Below the pieces are notes generated by a model. The model ran no database searches. It was not told where the DNA came from and saw only the letters and a list, made by a program, of their open reading frames with translations. A stretch of 64,000 nt of DNA from Hybos culiciformis (taxonomy: Eukaryota; Arthropoda; Insecta; Diptera; Hybotidae), in assembly GCA_964007475.1 (NCBI GenBank), contig OZ023273.1:135815308-135879307 (forward strand). The letters run 5' to 3'. This document shows positions 37,477 to 52,500 of the stretch, piece by piece. The translations under genes and the position numbers were made by a program. Within the stretch, counting starts at the first letter, position 1; each line of letters begins with the position of its first letter.

Positions 37477-37901
37477 TGCGCGACATATAATATTTAAATT
37501 GTCTGTCCTTTTTTAAAATTATTTAAATAGATGAAATATTTTTTCAGCAATGTTGTACTTTCTTCATTTTGCTTCTCAACATGGGTAATTGAAGAAATCG
37601 CATCGTCGCAAGTTATTTCTGCAGTGACGATTTGTTACAAACTGCACTATTTAGACTTTCATCATCTTCACTTACAATAGGAGTTTTTTCAATGATTTCC
37701 TTAAACGTTACTATGCAAACAAATTTGAATGTTTTTTAAAAAAATGTTTTCTTTTTTATTTAAAATAGTAAGCTTATTTACAAAATAAAGGGTATTATAA
37801 TATCCGGAAAATTGCAAAAAAATATCCGGATAATCGAATAGTTGAAATGTGTCGAATAATCCGGATAGTTCGATATCCGGATATCCGAATTAGAAACCCT
37901 A

Positions 37902-37909
37902 GTACTAAG
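37902..37909. repeat. Target-site duplication, right copy (GTACTAAG)
   Basis: This is an exact repeat of 36783-36790, directly after the CCCTA end of the hAT element. Confidence 0.9.
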
Positions 37910-40900
37910 TAAGACGATATACAGAAATAAATATTTGTTATGAAAGTCATGATGCATTTTAACTAGCACAAGCAGATACATACATTTGACATTTTCCATC
38001 TTACCAATTGAATTGCAACATAGGAGTTAAGAAAAAAACGGACTTCTGAAAATTTAATTTTTTCTTTGAAGTTAAAATTCTTTTTTTTTTCTCTGTACAA
38101 CTCCTTTGCATAAAAAATTGTTTTGATAGGCTTTCATGATTAAAATTTTTAATTTTTTTTTTTTTTTGCAATTTTAGTTCATTGAAAGAAATTTTGCGTA
38201 GAATGGGAAGTGGGTTTCCTGTTTCCTTGAATGTAAAATGAGAAATATCCTTAACTACATGTGGTATTTTTATTATTCTTGGTTTTAGTGTTATCTTCTT
38301 TTTTTTTTCTCTCTTTTTTTTTCTCATAATTTTTAATACAGAAAGGAATTTAGCCAAATAAAAAAAAAAAATCTCACGATAAAAAAAAAAAACAAATCCA
38401 AAAAAAAAGCAGGACAAATAAAAAATGACCGCACGAGTCAGTTGTTTCGTATTGTAAAATAACATGTAGTCAACAGCCTGGGATGAAATTGAAAGTTTGG
38501 CTATAGTGAAAAAAAAAGCTTTATGTTCTTTTGCCAAACAAAAAAGAAAAAACGATTTTTTAACGCCTCCATATATGTATATGCAATGTAGTTTATTTTT
38601 GGAAAATAAATGGTTAAAACAACACAGTGAAAGAAATAAAAACGTATGCACTGAAAAAACAATTTGTTATATTTCGGGTCATATCTGATGTTGGCTAGTG
38701 GCTTAACGATTTTTAAAATTGACTATGATTTATTCGGTGCGGAAAGTCAGATTTTTATAAGCAATAAGTTTAAGTGCTTGTTATAACTACTCGATGTCTG
38801 CTAGATGGCTAGATCCGATGCCAGTCAGAAAAAGATATAAAAATATATAGAATAGTACCTCATAGATGCAGTATGAAGTTCGTTTCATACACCAATACCA
38901 TTTTTTTTTTCGGAGCCCTAACCCCAGTAGGATTTAACAATTTTTATCAAAATCCTCTAATCGACATAAAACACTAATTTTTATCGGAGTTAATTAAAAA
39001 TATAAAAGTTATGAGTTTTAGAAAAAGTTATAGAATTATTTTGACCATAGTTGAGAGCCGCCAACTCCCCTATTTCATCCTAGAGACGAGATGAAAAGTG
39101 AAAGTGAATGAGATTAGGCACATTTTGATATAAAGTATAGTTATCATAGCAAACAAGGTGTGCACTTATTATATGTATATATGTTTATTACAATATATGT
39201 CATATTATAAGTTATATTTTTTGTTATAAGGTTCGGTGGACAAATAACAAGTTCTTATCACATGAAAAAAAATTAAAAATTTTCAGTGTATTTAGTAGAT
39301 TTTTCAGCTAAAAATAAAGGACGATATTTTTGCAATTGCAATAAAGTTTTTCTGAATATTATGTGAACCAGAAGGCTGAATAAATCTTTGTATCCTTTTT
39401 TGTGCACTTTTTTTATGCATATTAATAAAGTTGATATTTTTTATTCGTTTTTTCTTGAATTGAAAATGATTCAAAAAAAAAAAAAAAGAAGAAAAAATTA
39501 TATAGAGACTGTACTCTCATTTCATGACAAGTAGTAAGAATTTGTATAATATAATCTAATTTAAAAAAAATGTCGACATATAATATATATTTTAAACTTT
39601 AGAATTGTTTAGACACTCACTATTAGTTTTATGTTGTACGGAGCTTGATGTAAACTGAATTTTTGAATATATTGAATAAATTTAAGACAGAAAATTTATT
39701 TTAGAACTAATACCTACAGTCTCTAGAGCTCTAGAATCGTTACAGATCTAACAATCCTCTAATTTAACCTATTCTTTTTTTTTTAACTTCCATACTTATG
39801 AGATGAGTCCATATCAAGTTTTGAACTTTATTTTTCTGTTGCTTGATCATATGGCTATTCAATGGTATAATGTGACAAAATAGAAAATATCTAGGAATTT
39901 TTTTAATTTTTGCATAAATAACTGAAACAAAATAAATATTTCTTAATTTTTTTTTTCTTTTTATTTTTACTTTTTCCAAATAATATACGTGAGTTAACTT
40001 TATACATATAGTTTTTTATTTTGGTGAGTGAAAATTTGTAAAAAATTTCACACAATTCAAAGTCAACAGCCCATTTTTCCGATTTACATAAAAAAACATA
40101 AAACTTTATGCCTTTTTTCCAATGCAATTTTCTACTTTAATTTTTTATGTTTCAAGTTAGTTTTTCAATTGTAAAAATTTTTATAGTTTGTTAATGGTAG
40201 AGGTTGGTTTATTGTTGCAAAAAAAAATAAATAAAAAAATAGAAAAGGAACAATAAACTTGCGTTCAATTATAATGCATAAAATTGGATGCATAACTGGA
40301 AAATTCTTAGAAGTTAATCGGAAAAAGAGATGCTTTTCCAACCGAAATGTAATAAAAATAAATAAATACATACGACATACCCATATAAAAGCAATTTCAA
40401 CATTCTTAAATTTAGTAATTAATATATGGTTTATTAAATTTAATGTTAATTATTAAATGCAAGTACCTACATAGTGTATTGTACATTATACTGTATAGGT
40501 ACTGTAGTGCCTCCTTATTAAATAAACTATTGTTTTAAGTAAATACTCACTGTTAGTTATTATGAGTGAGTTATCATAGTATTAGTAGTTAGTTGTAGGC
40601 TAATATATAAGATAAGCTAAATGGTCAGAGTTAGTTTTAGTTGAGAGTAAGAATTCAAACTGTCAAGTATACTTAACGTTAATAAATAAATTAATATTAA
40701 TAAAAGACTTTAATTTGAATAACCACACATTACAGTACCTATACTTATTCTATGCTCCATCATACTACCATATTACCATCATACTACCATACTACCATCA
40801 TACTACCATACTACCATAAAATCTATGAGTTTAAGTTGCTTATGACTTCAATTATTAAATAAATCTAGGCAAATGTCATTCTCTAAATATTATAAGTATT

Positions 40901-43900
40901 CATAAAACAAAAAGATACATGCATATGTACTACACTCATCAAATATTCAAAGTTCATAACTAAACAATATAGTTCAGTGATATTTATATATATATAGGTA
41001 TACAAGACCGATTCTTTTTTTAAACTTATTGTCCAAACAATATTTTTTTCATAATTATCTCATTTAGTGATTGCAGAAAAAGGGTTCAAGCGATAAAAGG
41101 TTTTGTTCTAAGTGCGGTCTGTTTTTTTTTTCTACTTACTTTTCTGAACGAAATTGCAATCAAAATATTATAAATTTACAATGAATGAAAGCATAATTCA
41201 AACATTCTTTTTTAATTGGCTTTACGTTTTATGTTTATTATAATAAAACAATGTTTTTTCTTTTTTTTTTTATATTACAATAAATTAAAAAATTGAAAGT
41301 TTCCTTTTTGTTCTATCGAGATGCAGTAAAAGTTTTCAAAAAATCTACAGACAATGTAATCTACAGAATCATATTTACAAAAAAAAATTTAATGTATAGT
41401 ATTATTTTTTTTTTTGTTAATATAAACTTTTTTTTTTTTTTGTGAAATTATGTAATGTGTAATGAGAGCTTTTTGTATCTGAAAAGAAAAAATATACGTC
41501 CAGAATATTTCATGTATTTAGTATATAATACATAATTTTTTTTTTTTTCAAAAAAAAAAGAAGTAATTTAACAAGTTTTCAAAAAAAAAAAAAAGAAGAA
41601 AAAAGAAACTCAAATTTATAATATGAAGCTATTTAAAAACATATTTTTTATTATGTCAAAATAATATGTAACCAAAAGTGGTCATTTGGGAGAAGTAGAG
41701 TATTCTGTTTTCTATCACAGAAAATGTTTAGAAAGGAAAAGTTTTTTTTTTATATGATGTAGAATAAATTTTTATTGTTTTTAAAAACCATATGTGCAAA
41801 ATTTGTAACAATTTTTTTTTTCTTTCTTCTTATCATCAAAAAATTATGTTTAATTTTTTTCTTTGTTTTTTTTTCATGCAGGATGGGATGAGAATGTTAC
41901 AAAAAAAAAATACATATATAATTTTTCAAAAACAATTATTTTTTTAATATGTTAAAAAAAAATATATATTTGCCATCTTGAGAGTTCACTTCATTTAACA
42001 TTATGTTACACTTGAAAATAGGTTATAAAATATTAAGAAGGTATATACTTTATATATTGGGTAGAAAATTAAAATATTTTGGTTAAAAGTGTAGTGAGTT
42101 AGTTGTATAGAAAATAATTTTAATATGTTTAAAAATTTAAATTAAATAATAAATAAATAAAATTTAATTTTTGATTTATTGTTTAAAAGTGAAAAAAAAA
42201 ATGCTTTCTTGTACGGTAGTAAAAGTTATTTATTATTATTATTATTTTTTTTGAAAAATTAAATTGTCTTGAGCATGTTTTAGAGAAATTCAAGCCAAGT
42301 TGTCTTTATTTTCTGTAAATTGATAAATAGATTTTTCCGAGCTAGCTTTTTTCATTTTTTTTGATAAATTCACCGTTTGGCGTTTTCTAATGGTTTCCGA
42401 TGAAATTGGAAACCCGAAAAATATAAAAACAAAAATAATAAAAAAGAAAAAAAACCATAGTTGTTCATAATAAATATACCCAAAACATCAAACCCTTTTG
42501 TTCAAATCAAAAACCTTTTCATTATATTGGCAAAATGTATTTTATTATATATTATTCGTTTGCCCATATAACATATGAAAATCAGTACAAAAGTCTATAA
42601 TATTTTATATAAATGTGTGTAGTAACTTCCTTAACAATATTACGATTTAATATGATTTTTTGTGAGAATCTGGTATGTGTTAAGCATACCAAAAAATAAA
42701 AATAATAAAACTGATTTTAGGATAAATGTGAGAAAAATTTTATTTTAATGCTCTGTAATGTTAATGTGAAACACCACGTATAATGAAGAAAAAAAACAAA
42801 AAAAAAAGTTAGGTATGATTTTAGAAAATCCTGACACATTACGTTACATTTAATTCATAGATAATTTAAACTCCAGTTGAGTAAAATTTTTTTTTGAAAA
42901 AATTGAATATCTTAGATAAGTTGAAAAGCTTAAAAGTTTGAATAAAATGCTTTCAAATTCAGACAAAAAATTGAAACTCTCTGAATATTTTCTCATTTTT
43001 TATCCATGCCCTGCTTAGCTTAATTATGTTTCCTTTCATTTCTCAAATATATGAGCCCTTTTTTAATTTAAACCAGAATAACGTAAATAAAAATGATATT
43101 TGAACATACTTATCAAGGCTTTTATGCCTCATGTATAATTTGACTATTATCTCATTTAAAGTAATTATAGTTTCTGATATTCGAGTAAAATAAACTACTG
43201 GGTATTTATTAAAACAAAATCATATATAACTTGTTATATTTTCGAATTCCTCACATAGTACAAGTTAATCAAATAATCTCTATAAAATTTACAAAATCAC
43301 TTTTGAAACTAAATGCAACCAATTAGTTGAATGTGTTAAAAATATTACAACATTATGTCTACAGAAAAAAAAAGTTAAACGGTTTTAATATGTTTAACTT
43401 GTAGCATATACATATATATATACTTGGTATACAGTACATATTTCAAAAATAAGAAGGGCAGAGGGTTCGCAGTTATAATTTTCCATTTGGGAACTAAAGA
43501 TTTTATTTAATTAGGGACTAAAGGTTAAAAAATATTCTACTTGTAGGTAATGTTTGTACATAAAATATAAAATATTTTTGTAAAATGTTTATATGTCTCT
43601 TGATGATGCTATTTAACTTTTTTTTTTTTTGTTTTTAATGTTTTGTATAGTCTTCTTCAGTTTTTGTTTTTATTTTCATTTTATTTTGTTTTTTGCTATT
43701 CTATATAGCTGGAAAACAGGATGTGACATTGAATTTTAAAATTTTATTAGCAATTATGTTTTACCAAAAGCGACACAAGGCATTATATTTTATGGATAAA
43801 TAATAGATTTAATTAAAAAGGATGTTGAATGAAAATATTCCTATATGGAATTATTATGTATCGTTACAAAACATATTATATTTTTATGTAATATGTGTAC

Positions 43901-45910
43901 CATAATATATTATGTGAATTAAAAAAAAAAAAAACAAGAAGGAATACACACATAGGACATACACATAAATGTTGTTAAAATATCTAGCTAGTTAAACTTT
44001 TAAATGTTTTATTAATATAATTAAATATTTAATGAAAATGTGTCTTAATGGAATATCGGACGAAAATTTGTTAAAACCGGAAAAAATTTATCAATGGAGA
44101 TTAATTTTCATATACAACAAACAATATCATATACATGCTTTTTGTATGAAAATGTTATTTTGAGAAATTTTCTTAATATAATCGGGATTTACTAGAATAT
44201 GATATAACAAAAAAAAAAAAAAACAGGACAGGATATTTGGCTTATGAGATCATATAATATTGCTGTGTTATTGTACACAGATTTTGAAATAATTATATCC
44301 TGTTTCCTTTATTTATTATTTAAAACTATATATAATATATACATAAATGTACATAATAATTAATATAATACGGTTATAAAAGTAATATTTGGGATAGTCT
44401 CACAGGAAAATTTAATTTTGAAAACAAAAAAAAAAAAAAACTTTCTTATCGACTTTGATTTTTCTTGTGTTTTCTTTCAATTGAGCGTAAAAGCTTCCAG
44501 ATTCAGTATTGTACATAATTCTGTTACCTTTATTGGATTATTGATTTAATCTAAGTGTTAATCAATATGCAGTATAAAACTCTCTTAAAAAAATTTTATG
44601 ATTTTTTTTTAATTCGTGAACTAAAAAATTGCGCGAATAAACAAACTATAAATGAATTTATAATAAATTAGTAAATCGATAACAAAATTGCACATTATTA
44701 TTATAATTAGTAATATAATAATAACAAAATAATAAAAAAATCTAATTAACACCATTTAACATCTGGCATAATGACACATTGGACAGCATGTATATAATAT
44801 GTATTTGAAAATAATGAAAATTTTGAAAATAATAATTTGTTAAAGAAAAATTAGAAAAAAAAAATATTAAAATTGAATTGTACCATGTACCAAGTACATA
44901 AATGTATAGACCTAAAAATTATTTTGTATATTAAAGCAATTAATTAACTTTTCTCGTTTTGTAGAATAATTTTTTTTTTTTTTTTTCAAGTTTTATAGAA
45001 TGAATTAGAAATAAAATTTATTGAATGCACTATGTCATATAACCATTTGGCTGCTGGCTACATAGAAACGGAAAAATGTGGGATTTTGGTTTTTTTTTTT
45101 GTAATTTTTTTTCCTCGCCCGTTTGCATACATATATATATTATGTATTAACTTTCTTCTTCCTAATGAAATTGTAACTTTTTTCACTATATATTATAACA
45201 TTGCATATGTTCAATGAACAAGAAAAGCCAACAAAAAAAAAAGAAGAAAATTTCTCTTATAAATTTCATTTAATTAAATTGTAAATTTTCAACAGCATCT
45301 GCTGCTCAATTGTAATATTGTTCCATTCTAAATAATTTCTGTTTTTTTTTTTTTTTTTCTATTTTTTTTTTTTTTTTTTAACTTTATACTTCTGACTTTT
45401 TGTGAGAAAAAATATTAGAAATTTTCAATACATCATCATAAGGCTACAGACATAAAATACGATAATAATAATAATATTGGCCTCTCTCTATTCCTATTAT
45501 ACTATACTATGTATATATATATATATTAGATTTTTATATTTTATTTTTATGAATGAATATAATTTTGATGTTATTTCATGCCAATGGCATTAGAGAATTT
45601 TTAATTAATTTTATAATTAAAAAAAAAAAAAAAATACAATATTGCTTTACAAAAATAAAATCAAAAATTCTAATAAATTTTATTATTATCAAGTGTATGA
45701 TAAATGATACTTAAGATTAAGGGTCAAGTTTTTAGTTAAAGTATAATATATAGTACTTAAGAAATAATATTAGTACTTAAATAGTAATTATTGTTTATTT
45801 TGAGAAAAGTAGAAATGCTTATTCAAATATTGTTAATTTATACATATAAGATATAACCAACTTGCCCGTACAGAATGTACGGAAATATTTTGGAAACAAA
45901 TTTAACATTA
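37910..45910. other. A/T-rich stretch, no gene seen
   Basis: The stretch is poly-A/T rich DNA. The long minus-strand frame at 38001-38651 is made of F/K runs and is not supported as a gene. A 19-bp minisatellite lies at 40758-40817. Confidence 0.5.
40758..40817 (+). repeat. 19-bp minisatellite, three copies
   Basis: The unit CATCATACTACCATACTAC (one base differs in the first copy) repeats at 40758, 40777 and 40796. It is itself built from CATACTAC-like sub-units. Confidence 0.85.
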
Positions 45911-45918
45911 GTCACAAT
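45911..45918. repeat. Target-site duplication, left copy (GTCACAAT)
   Basis: GTCACAAT precedes the TAGGGCAT end of the element and recurs exactly at 46501-46508. Confidence 0.9.
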
Positions 45919-46500
45919 TAGGGCATACAAAATTACCGAAATTTTTTTATTTAAAAAGATACTTGATAAAAAATTATTTTTAATTTTATGAAGTTGTTTC
46001 TGCAACAATTTGTATTAGAAGTCCCACAACGGTAAATATTTTACTGAAAAACCGGTTTACCGGTAATTTATCGGAATTTTTTTATTTAAAGTTTCATATA
46101 ATTAGACCTGAAAATAAATCTTTAAATTTTTTTAAACAGAAATACATATTTATTGTTCATCATATTAAGTTTAATCCATTAACCAAAAAATATAAAAAAA
46201 ATTAAATAAAATAATTTAAAGTTCTTGAAATGAATCAATTCCAGAATCGGGTTGTTCCTTTCATTATACCTACGACATAAAAATATTCTAGAACCGGTCT
46301 TTTAATCCTCATTTCTTTCTTACTCACTCACAAACATTTGAGAAAATGAGGTAAAGTGAGGTAAGAATAATTTCCTCAAATATAGAAAAAAAAGTGAGTA
46401 ACAAATGAGAAATTGCGATGTATACCGGGAATTCCATAAATCAATATTGGCCAGTAAAACCGGTAAACCGGTTTACCGTTTACCGGTATTGGATGCCCTA
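45919..46500. mobile_element. Non-autonomous hAT-type element, 582 bp
   Basis: The terminal inverted repeats are TAGGGCATACAA on the left and TAGGGCATCCAA read from the right. They are flanked by an exact 8-bp duplication GTCACAAT. Subterminal sequence carries repeated ACCGGTTTACCGGTAA motifs at both ends, in both orientations. Such motifs usually serve as transposase binding sites in hAT elements. There is no coding region of note; an internal A/T-rich core includes a GAGAAAATGAGG/GTGAGTAACAAATGAG segment. It is a likely MITE mobilised by a full-length relative elsewhere. Confidence 0.88.
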
Positions 46501-46508
46501 GTCACAAT
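46501..46508. repeat. Target-site duplication, right copy (GTCACAAT)
   Basis: This is an exact repeat of 45911-45918 after the CCCTA end. Confidence 0.9.
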
Positions 46509-49500
46509 AAAATTTTTAAAATGTATTTAATGAATGATTTTAATCCATAGATAATTTGAATTTTTTTGCTAAAATTGATTACATCCTGTGCCCTAAAAAT
46601 TAATTCTATTTTATTAACTATACACAAACTTAATAATAAATAAAAATTTAAATATTCACGGAATATATATGTATAGTTTAATTATGCAGTTTTATTTTTA
46701 TAATTATAATCCATCAAATGAGAAAATTTTTAGCTTTATTCAATCACATATATTGATGAATTCTGTGTGGGGGTTCCAAGCATTTCACTATTAACTATTG
46801 CCTATAATATACGAAAGACCTTTTTCATTTATTATTTTTAAAAAGAAAAAATAAAACACAATATAAGCCTGATTATAATTTTTTAACTATTAATCGGAAA
46901 TGTTCATGAAGACTATAAAGCGTTTATGAACTTGAGTTTTTTTTTTTATTTATTTATTTTTTTTTTTCAATGTTAATTCACATCAACATTAAATCAATTT
47001 CTTCCTACATTCAAGTTTCTAAATACCATTCTTCCTACATGAAATGTAGATCATTATTAATATTTTGTGCAAAAAATAATTACAGTTTGTTATGGCACCC
47101 ACGCACATTTAATTTTTATTTTATTTAATTTTTTTGAAAATGCAATTTTTTTTGCATTTAGGTTTTTAATTTTAAAAATATAAACCAGGTAAAAACCTAA
47201 AATCTATTTTTAAATAAATTAAATCTCTATTTGGCGTACAAAGTTTGAAAAAAAAAAAAAAAAAAAAAATTAATTATAAAATTTTCATTGGCTTCGCTCG
47301 TAGATTTCAAATATGAAATTAAAGAGAAAAAATATTGCACAATTCCTCAAATTTCAGCTTTAGGTTTTATATTGGATCAGACCATTGACAGTTTGTGTTG
47401 GCTCTAGTTTATAAAGCTGAAATTTAGAATGATAATATCAGATTAACCGATAATGCTGTCGTATTTGATAGTATAAATTATCCATAAAATGATATCTTCC
47501 TTACTTTTTTTGAAATTATAACAATCTTATTTTTTGATTAATTATCTTTTTAGTCTACAATCAAATTGTATTATAAGATCTCAAAAAAAGTTTTTATTTT
47601 CATTCAAAGAAAACTGAATAAGGAATGCGTGTTTCAAACTTAATATTAATGGTGTTTCTTACATTCTTATTCCATGCATGTATGAATAAATAGATTGAGA
47701 TCTTTTGCTTTTAAAAAAAACTTTGCACTTTTTCTTACAATAAAATTTCGCACGCAATAAAATTATTTTTTAAAACCTGATTCATTTTGGTGATAGCAAG
47801 CATTGCAATAATTCTGGTTTGTAAAATCTTTTTGGAATTTCGTTTGTTCGCGCTATTTTAAACTTAAAGAAACTGAACTACCTACATGAAAAAAAAATTT
47901 AAATACAAACAACATTCTTTTTTGTATATAAAGTTAAACATTCATTAAGCAAAATTTTTACTTTTCCAAAAGTAAATTGTTGCGAGATTATTCTTTTCGA
48001 AATCAAGCGACTGAAAAGTTATTTCCCGATCTATGGGTGAATATCAAGCTAATGAGATATAAATTTGTTTTCATCCAACCAAAGTACTTTCAGAAGATAA
48101 AGGTTCAATATTGGACGAGTATTTGTGTGATCGGGTATAGTTAGTAAAAAATTAAAAGTATAAGTTTAATGTTTTTTGCAAATGGGCATCTTACACAGAC
48201 CAGTTCCGGCAATAACAATCAATCACAAAGGAGATTTTTTTAACTTTTAATATGGATTGCATATTTTTGGGCCGGTATTTAAAATTGTTATACGGACGAA
48301 TATTTTGACATTAATTTATAATATAACCTTGTTTTTAAATGAATGATACAAAAAAAAAAATAAAATAAAGGAAATATGTTTCGAAATAAAATAAAAAAAA
48401 TGTTGATGATGTTATTATGTGGGAAGAATAAATATAATATATAATAAAATGATTTACGATTATTCTTTTTTATTTGTATTATTTTATATTTATCTACCTC
48501 TATGTTTTTCAAAAATTTCATTCAAGTAATTTCTGATTCTTTTTTGCTGTCAGAATTTTCATAATATTTTTGATTTCCCTTAATGGAATTCAAAGCAATG
48601 AGAAAACAATTTCTTATATTTTTAATTGGAATTTATGTAAATTTTGAAATTGTATTTTGTCTTTTTTTTTTATTTGATCAGAAGTTAATTTAAAAATAAA
48701 AAAAAAATAAAAATAATTTTTTTTTTTTTTAATTCCTTTTTATTACAATTTTTCTTATTATTTTTTATTTAAAAGAAGAAAAAAACATTTATTCAAGGAA
48801 ATTAAGAGAAGATTTAAAGAAAAATGATTATATTTGTATATAGAATTAAAGGACATTAACCACTATTCGGAATCGAGGTCAAAAGTTTTTTTAAATTATA
48901 TTTTCATAATTTTTTTTTTAATTTTTTTGTTTTTAGCTAAATTAAGTTTCAAATTAAAATGTTTAATAAAAAAAATATGGAAATAGAGTGTGTCTAGAAG
49001 TGAAAATATTTGAAGTTGGTTGGTATAGTAATTTATTTTGCTAAGCTTATTCGTAATAATCATAGGATTGCGAATTTACATCTTTTTAATGAACGCACAT
49101 GCAAATAATAAAAGTATATTTTAAATTTTTTTCGAAATTTTTAAATTTGATGTAAATGCAGAGAAATCTATGCGTAGGAAATATTCACAATTTGTAGAGA
49201 TAATTGGGAACTTTGTACTGAAACCTGTTTGTGAATGAATTATTCATCAAGTTCATAATTTTTATAATTTTTTTTTGACCTATTGTCCTGGTACAAGAGG
49301 TATAGAGATTTTATATTTTCTTTTTTATGGCTCAGTGGTAGAGTGGTGGATTGAAATTTAAAGACCCAGGTACAAAATTCCCGCAATTTCACGTTAAGAA
49401 TATATTATTCAGTATTTTAATAACTATAACTATCAGCTAAATCTATAATAGTCCATTTTAGTACGATATAAAAATAAAATATGTTCATTGCGTATAAAAG

Positions 49501-52500
49501 AAAGATTAATTTCAAAATAATCTAAGTTTAAACCATTTCAATATGTAATTCCCTTTTTCAACATCTGCATTGACGGTTTCGAGTATTTAAAATTCATTGA
49601 AATCTTTGAATTTAATATTCGATGCTATTATATGGGTTTAATTAAAATAACTTCAAGTATACTATACGTACTTCAAGCATAATTTTTTTTTTTTTTTTTG
49701 CATTATATTAAAAAAAAAATTATTAAATTCCAAATAAATATAATAAACCAAAATTGGTTTGAAGAATTTGAAATAAAAACAAAAAAAAAAATTAAAAACT
49801 TGGCCTGATTTTCTTTATTTCACATACTATTAAATAATGTATTTTCTGTACCAATAAAAGAATTTTTCTCTGATGCAAACGTATTTGGTATTTATCACAT
49901 ACCGATATTTTTTACCAAAAAAAAAAATATAATGCAAAAAAATGGTAAAAAAAAACCAATAAATTTTTAGATGGTCAGGTACAAAATGGTTTTTTATTAA
50001 AAAAAATTCTTTTTTGTCTACACAAAAAAAAACTAACTAGAACAGAAACTTTAAAAAAAAAAACTAAATTCACATTAAAAGTATATGAAAAAAGGAAAAT
50101 AAAAAAAAAAGAGTGAAAAGGTAAAATTAGAATGGTCAAAGCAGAACTCATTAGCATATAAATGCCATTAAGACCAGTGAACTTTTATTTTCTACACGTT
50201 CAATGGGAATATTCTAGAAAAAAAAAAAGAATTAAAATAAGAATTGTTGCTAGAACATGATTAAATGCAATTTTATATCTGATAGGAAAAAACAACAAAA
50301 AAATAATTCATACGACTTCGACTAGCAAAAAAAATATTATCCTTTAAAATATACATATAATATTAGGTATACTTATATATGTATTAATATTATTGTTGGA
50401 AAATTTTCACACCAAATTCATGAATATTATATATGTATATATACATAGATTTCTAGGAAATTAAATATTTAATATTATTATTATTAAACTGAAAACTTTT
50501 TTAATAAACTGTGACAAAATTCTGCTTATTTTGAATTGCTGGAATTTTGGATGTAATAAAACATTGATATAGTCTTAAATAACAATTGTATGAGCTTTTG
50601 CGGTCTCTATAAGCCCATAGTCTAAAACAAAATTCTTGTTAAATGAATCTATTACAAAAGGTTTTTTTTTCTAAATTTTAAATTTTTATTGCGAAAAATT
50701 TTCATTTATTTTGAATTTGCAAAAATTTATGCTTAAATTTTCTGAATTTTGAATAGAAATAATAATAGTTTGATATTATTATATTTTTATTATATCAATT
50801 TGAAATGTTACAAAATTTCAAATATAAATACCAAAGTTTCAATTTTTGATAAATAATATTTGTGCATAAGAACACTTTTTGCAGGGTGCCTACTTTTACT
50901 CATTTGTTTTATACACATTAAGCGCGAGTAAATTAATTACTTGGAATAAAAAGTTGATATTATGATCCAAATTTTTTTGAATCTGATGCTGTAAATATGT
51001 TTATTCCGGAAGGATTTAAAATTTCTACTTTATCTCACTTAGAAACTCCTTTTTCTTTACACAAGGCAAATGTTTCAGTGTTGTGTTGTAACCATATATA
51101 TATTTTTGAATAAAAATTACAATATACCTTAAAAACTCATTAAATGTCAAAATTTTAATAAAATGTTGGAAATTTTGTGGTATAAATTTGTCGATAAATG
51201 TAACACAAATTTAAAATTAGAATATAATAGTTGTAAAATGCGTTTCGGTTAAGAGTAGGAAAAAATAAATACTTGACATAGGTACACGTTTGTATACAAT
51301 TGTATATTTATGAATATATTTATTTTTATGCATATTTTGATATTATATATGAATTAAGCTTGTTAACCCAAACGCATGAAAAAAGTCATAAACTAGGTCA
51401 AAAATAGTTTCAAATTAGTTTTGTTTCTTTTAAAACAAGCACTTGTGTTCAAAAGTCCTTGAAACAAAAAAAAATGTTTTTTATTTTTTTTATTTTAATT
51501 TTTCCTTTTTCAAATATGATGCCAAACACATGAACTAGCATTTATAAATCTTGAAAAAAAAAATATATATATATATATATATTTTTTTTTTCATTTTATT
51601 TATATATTAAATCAAATAAATTTTTAGAAGTTTAGAAGTTCATATTTGTATATTTCTACGAAAAATTTCAAAATAATTAGTTATGTACGTATATTCCAGA
51701 ATGAAATCTAATTATGATTATTATTTATGGAAAATTGTAATTTATGCTAACTAGAAAATATTTTAATATACAGAACTTCGAATTTATCGTTTTTTGTATC
51801 GATATTTATTCAACTCTTTATATACAAAACCAATTATTTAAACTTTTAGAGTTTAGATTTACTATAAAGAAGAATAACTGAGCAGAATAGCTAAGTAAAA
51901 ATATAACTACATTTTATGTGTGGCTTGTGTTTAAAATAAGCTAAGTTATATTTATCTTATCTTCTCCCTCTGATTCAGATGTAATGAACAAAAAGCAAGT
52001 CCCAGAAATTTCTAATTAAATTATTTATTTCAATTGAATTGCTATCTCCGTTCACATAAGAAATATTTTTAACATGAATGTCATTCATTGATTGCTTACA
52101 TAAAACAAAAAGTTATTACTGTGGTTTATCAATAGATTCTTTGAATGTTTTTTTTCCCAAACTATATGTAAATTCTAATCCGGAAATAATGATTAATAAA
52201 TATTCAAAATAAAAAATAGAAAAAAAAAACTAACAAATGTGGTCAACGGTCAATTTGGACATATGAATGACTTTAATCCTGTCTTTTTATCTGCACAAAA
52301 AGAAAATAAATTTTTTCAATAAATACAAATCGTAAATATGCTAACAAGAAGATATTTCGGATTAGGATTAAAAATAAGTTTTTTGTGAAAAAAAAATCCT
52401 TTTTTTTTTAATTTTTGTTTGATTCATTAATTTCTCCTTTTTTTTTTAATTCTCTTAGATTTTCAAATCTTTAGGTGTAGGTCAACTGCATGTGAGAGTT

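Larger units (their letters stand above)
36791..37901 (-). mobile_element. hAT-superfamily DNA transposon remnant, 1,111 bp, with nested LINE
   Basis: The ends are imperfect terminal inverted repeats: TAGTGTGTCTAA on the left and TAGGGTTTCTAA read from the right. Both are followed by subterminal ATCCGGATA motifs repeated several times near each end. An exact 8-bp duplication (GTACTAAG) flanks the element. The C-terminus of a hAT transposase is recognisable on the minus strand (37021-37173). A LINE 3' fragment with a long poly-A tail is inserted at about 37185-37476, and most of the transposase is missing. The element is dead. Confidence 0.9.

Noticed and set aside
38001..38651. Longest minus-strand ORF (216 codons)
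   Set aside because: It is dominated by F, K and L runs translated from poly-A/T tracts, has no domain or balanced composition, and overlaps an equally empty plus-strand frame.
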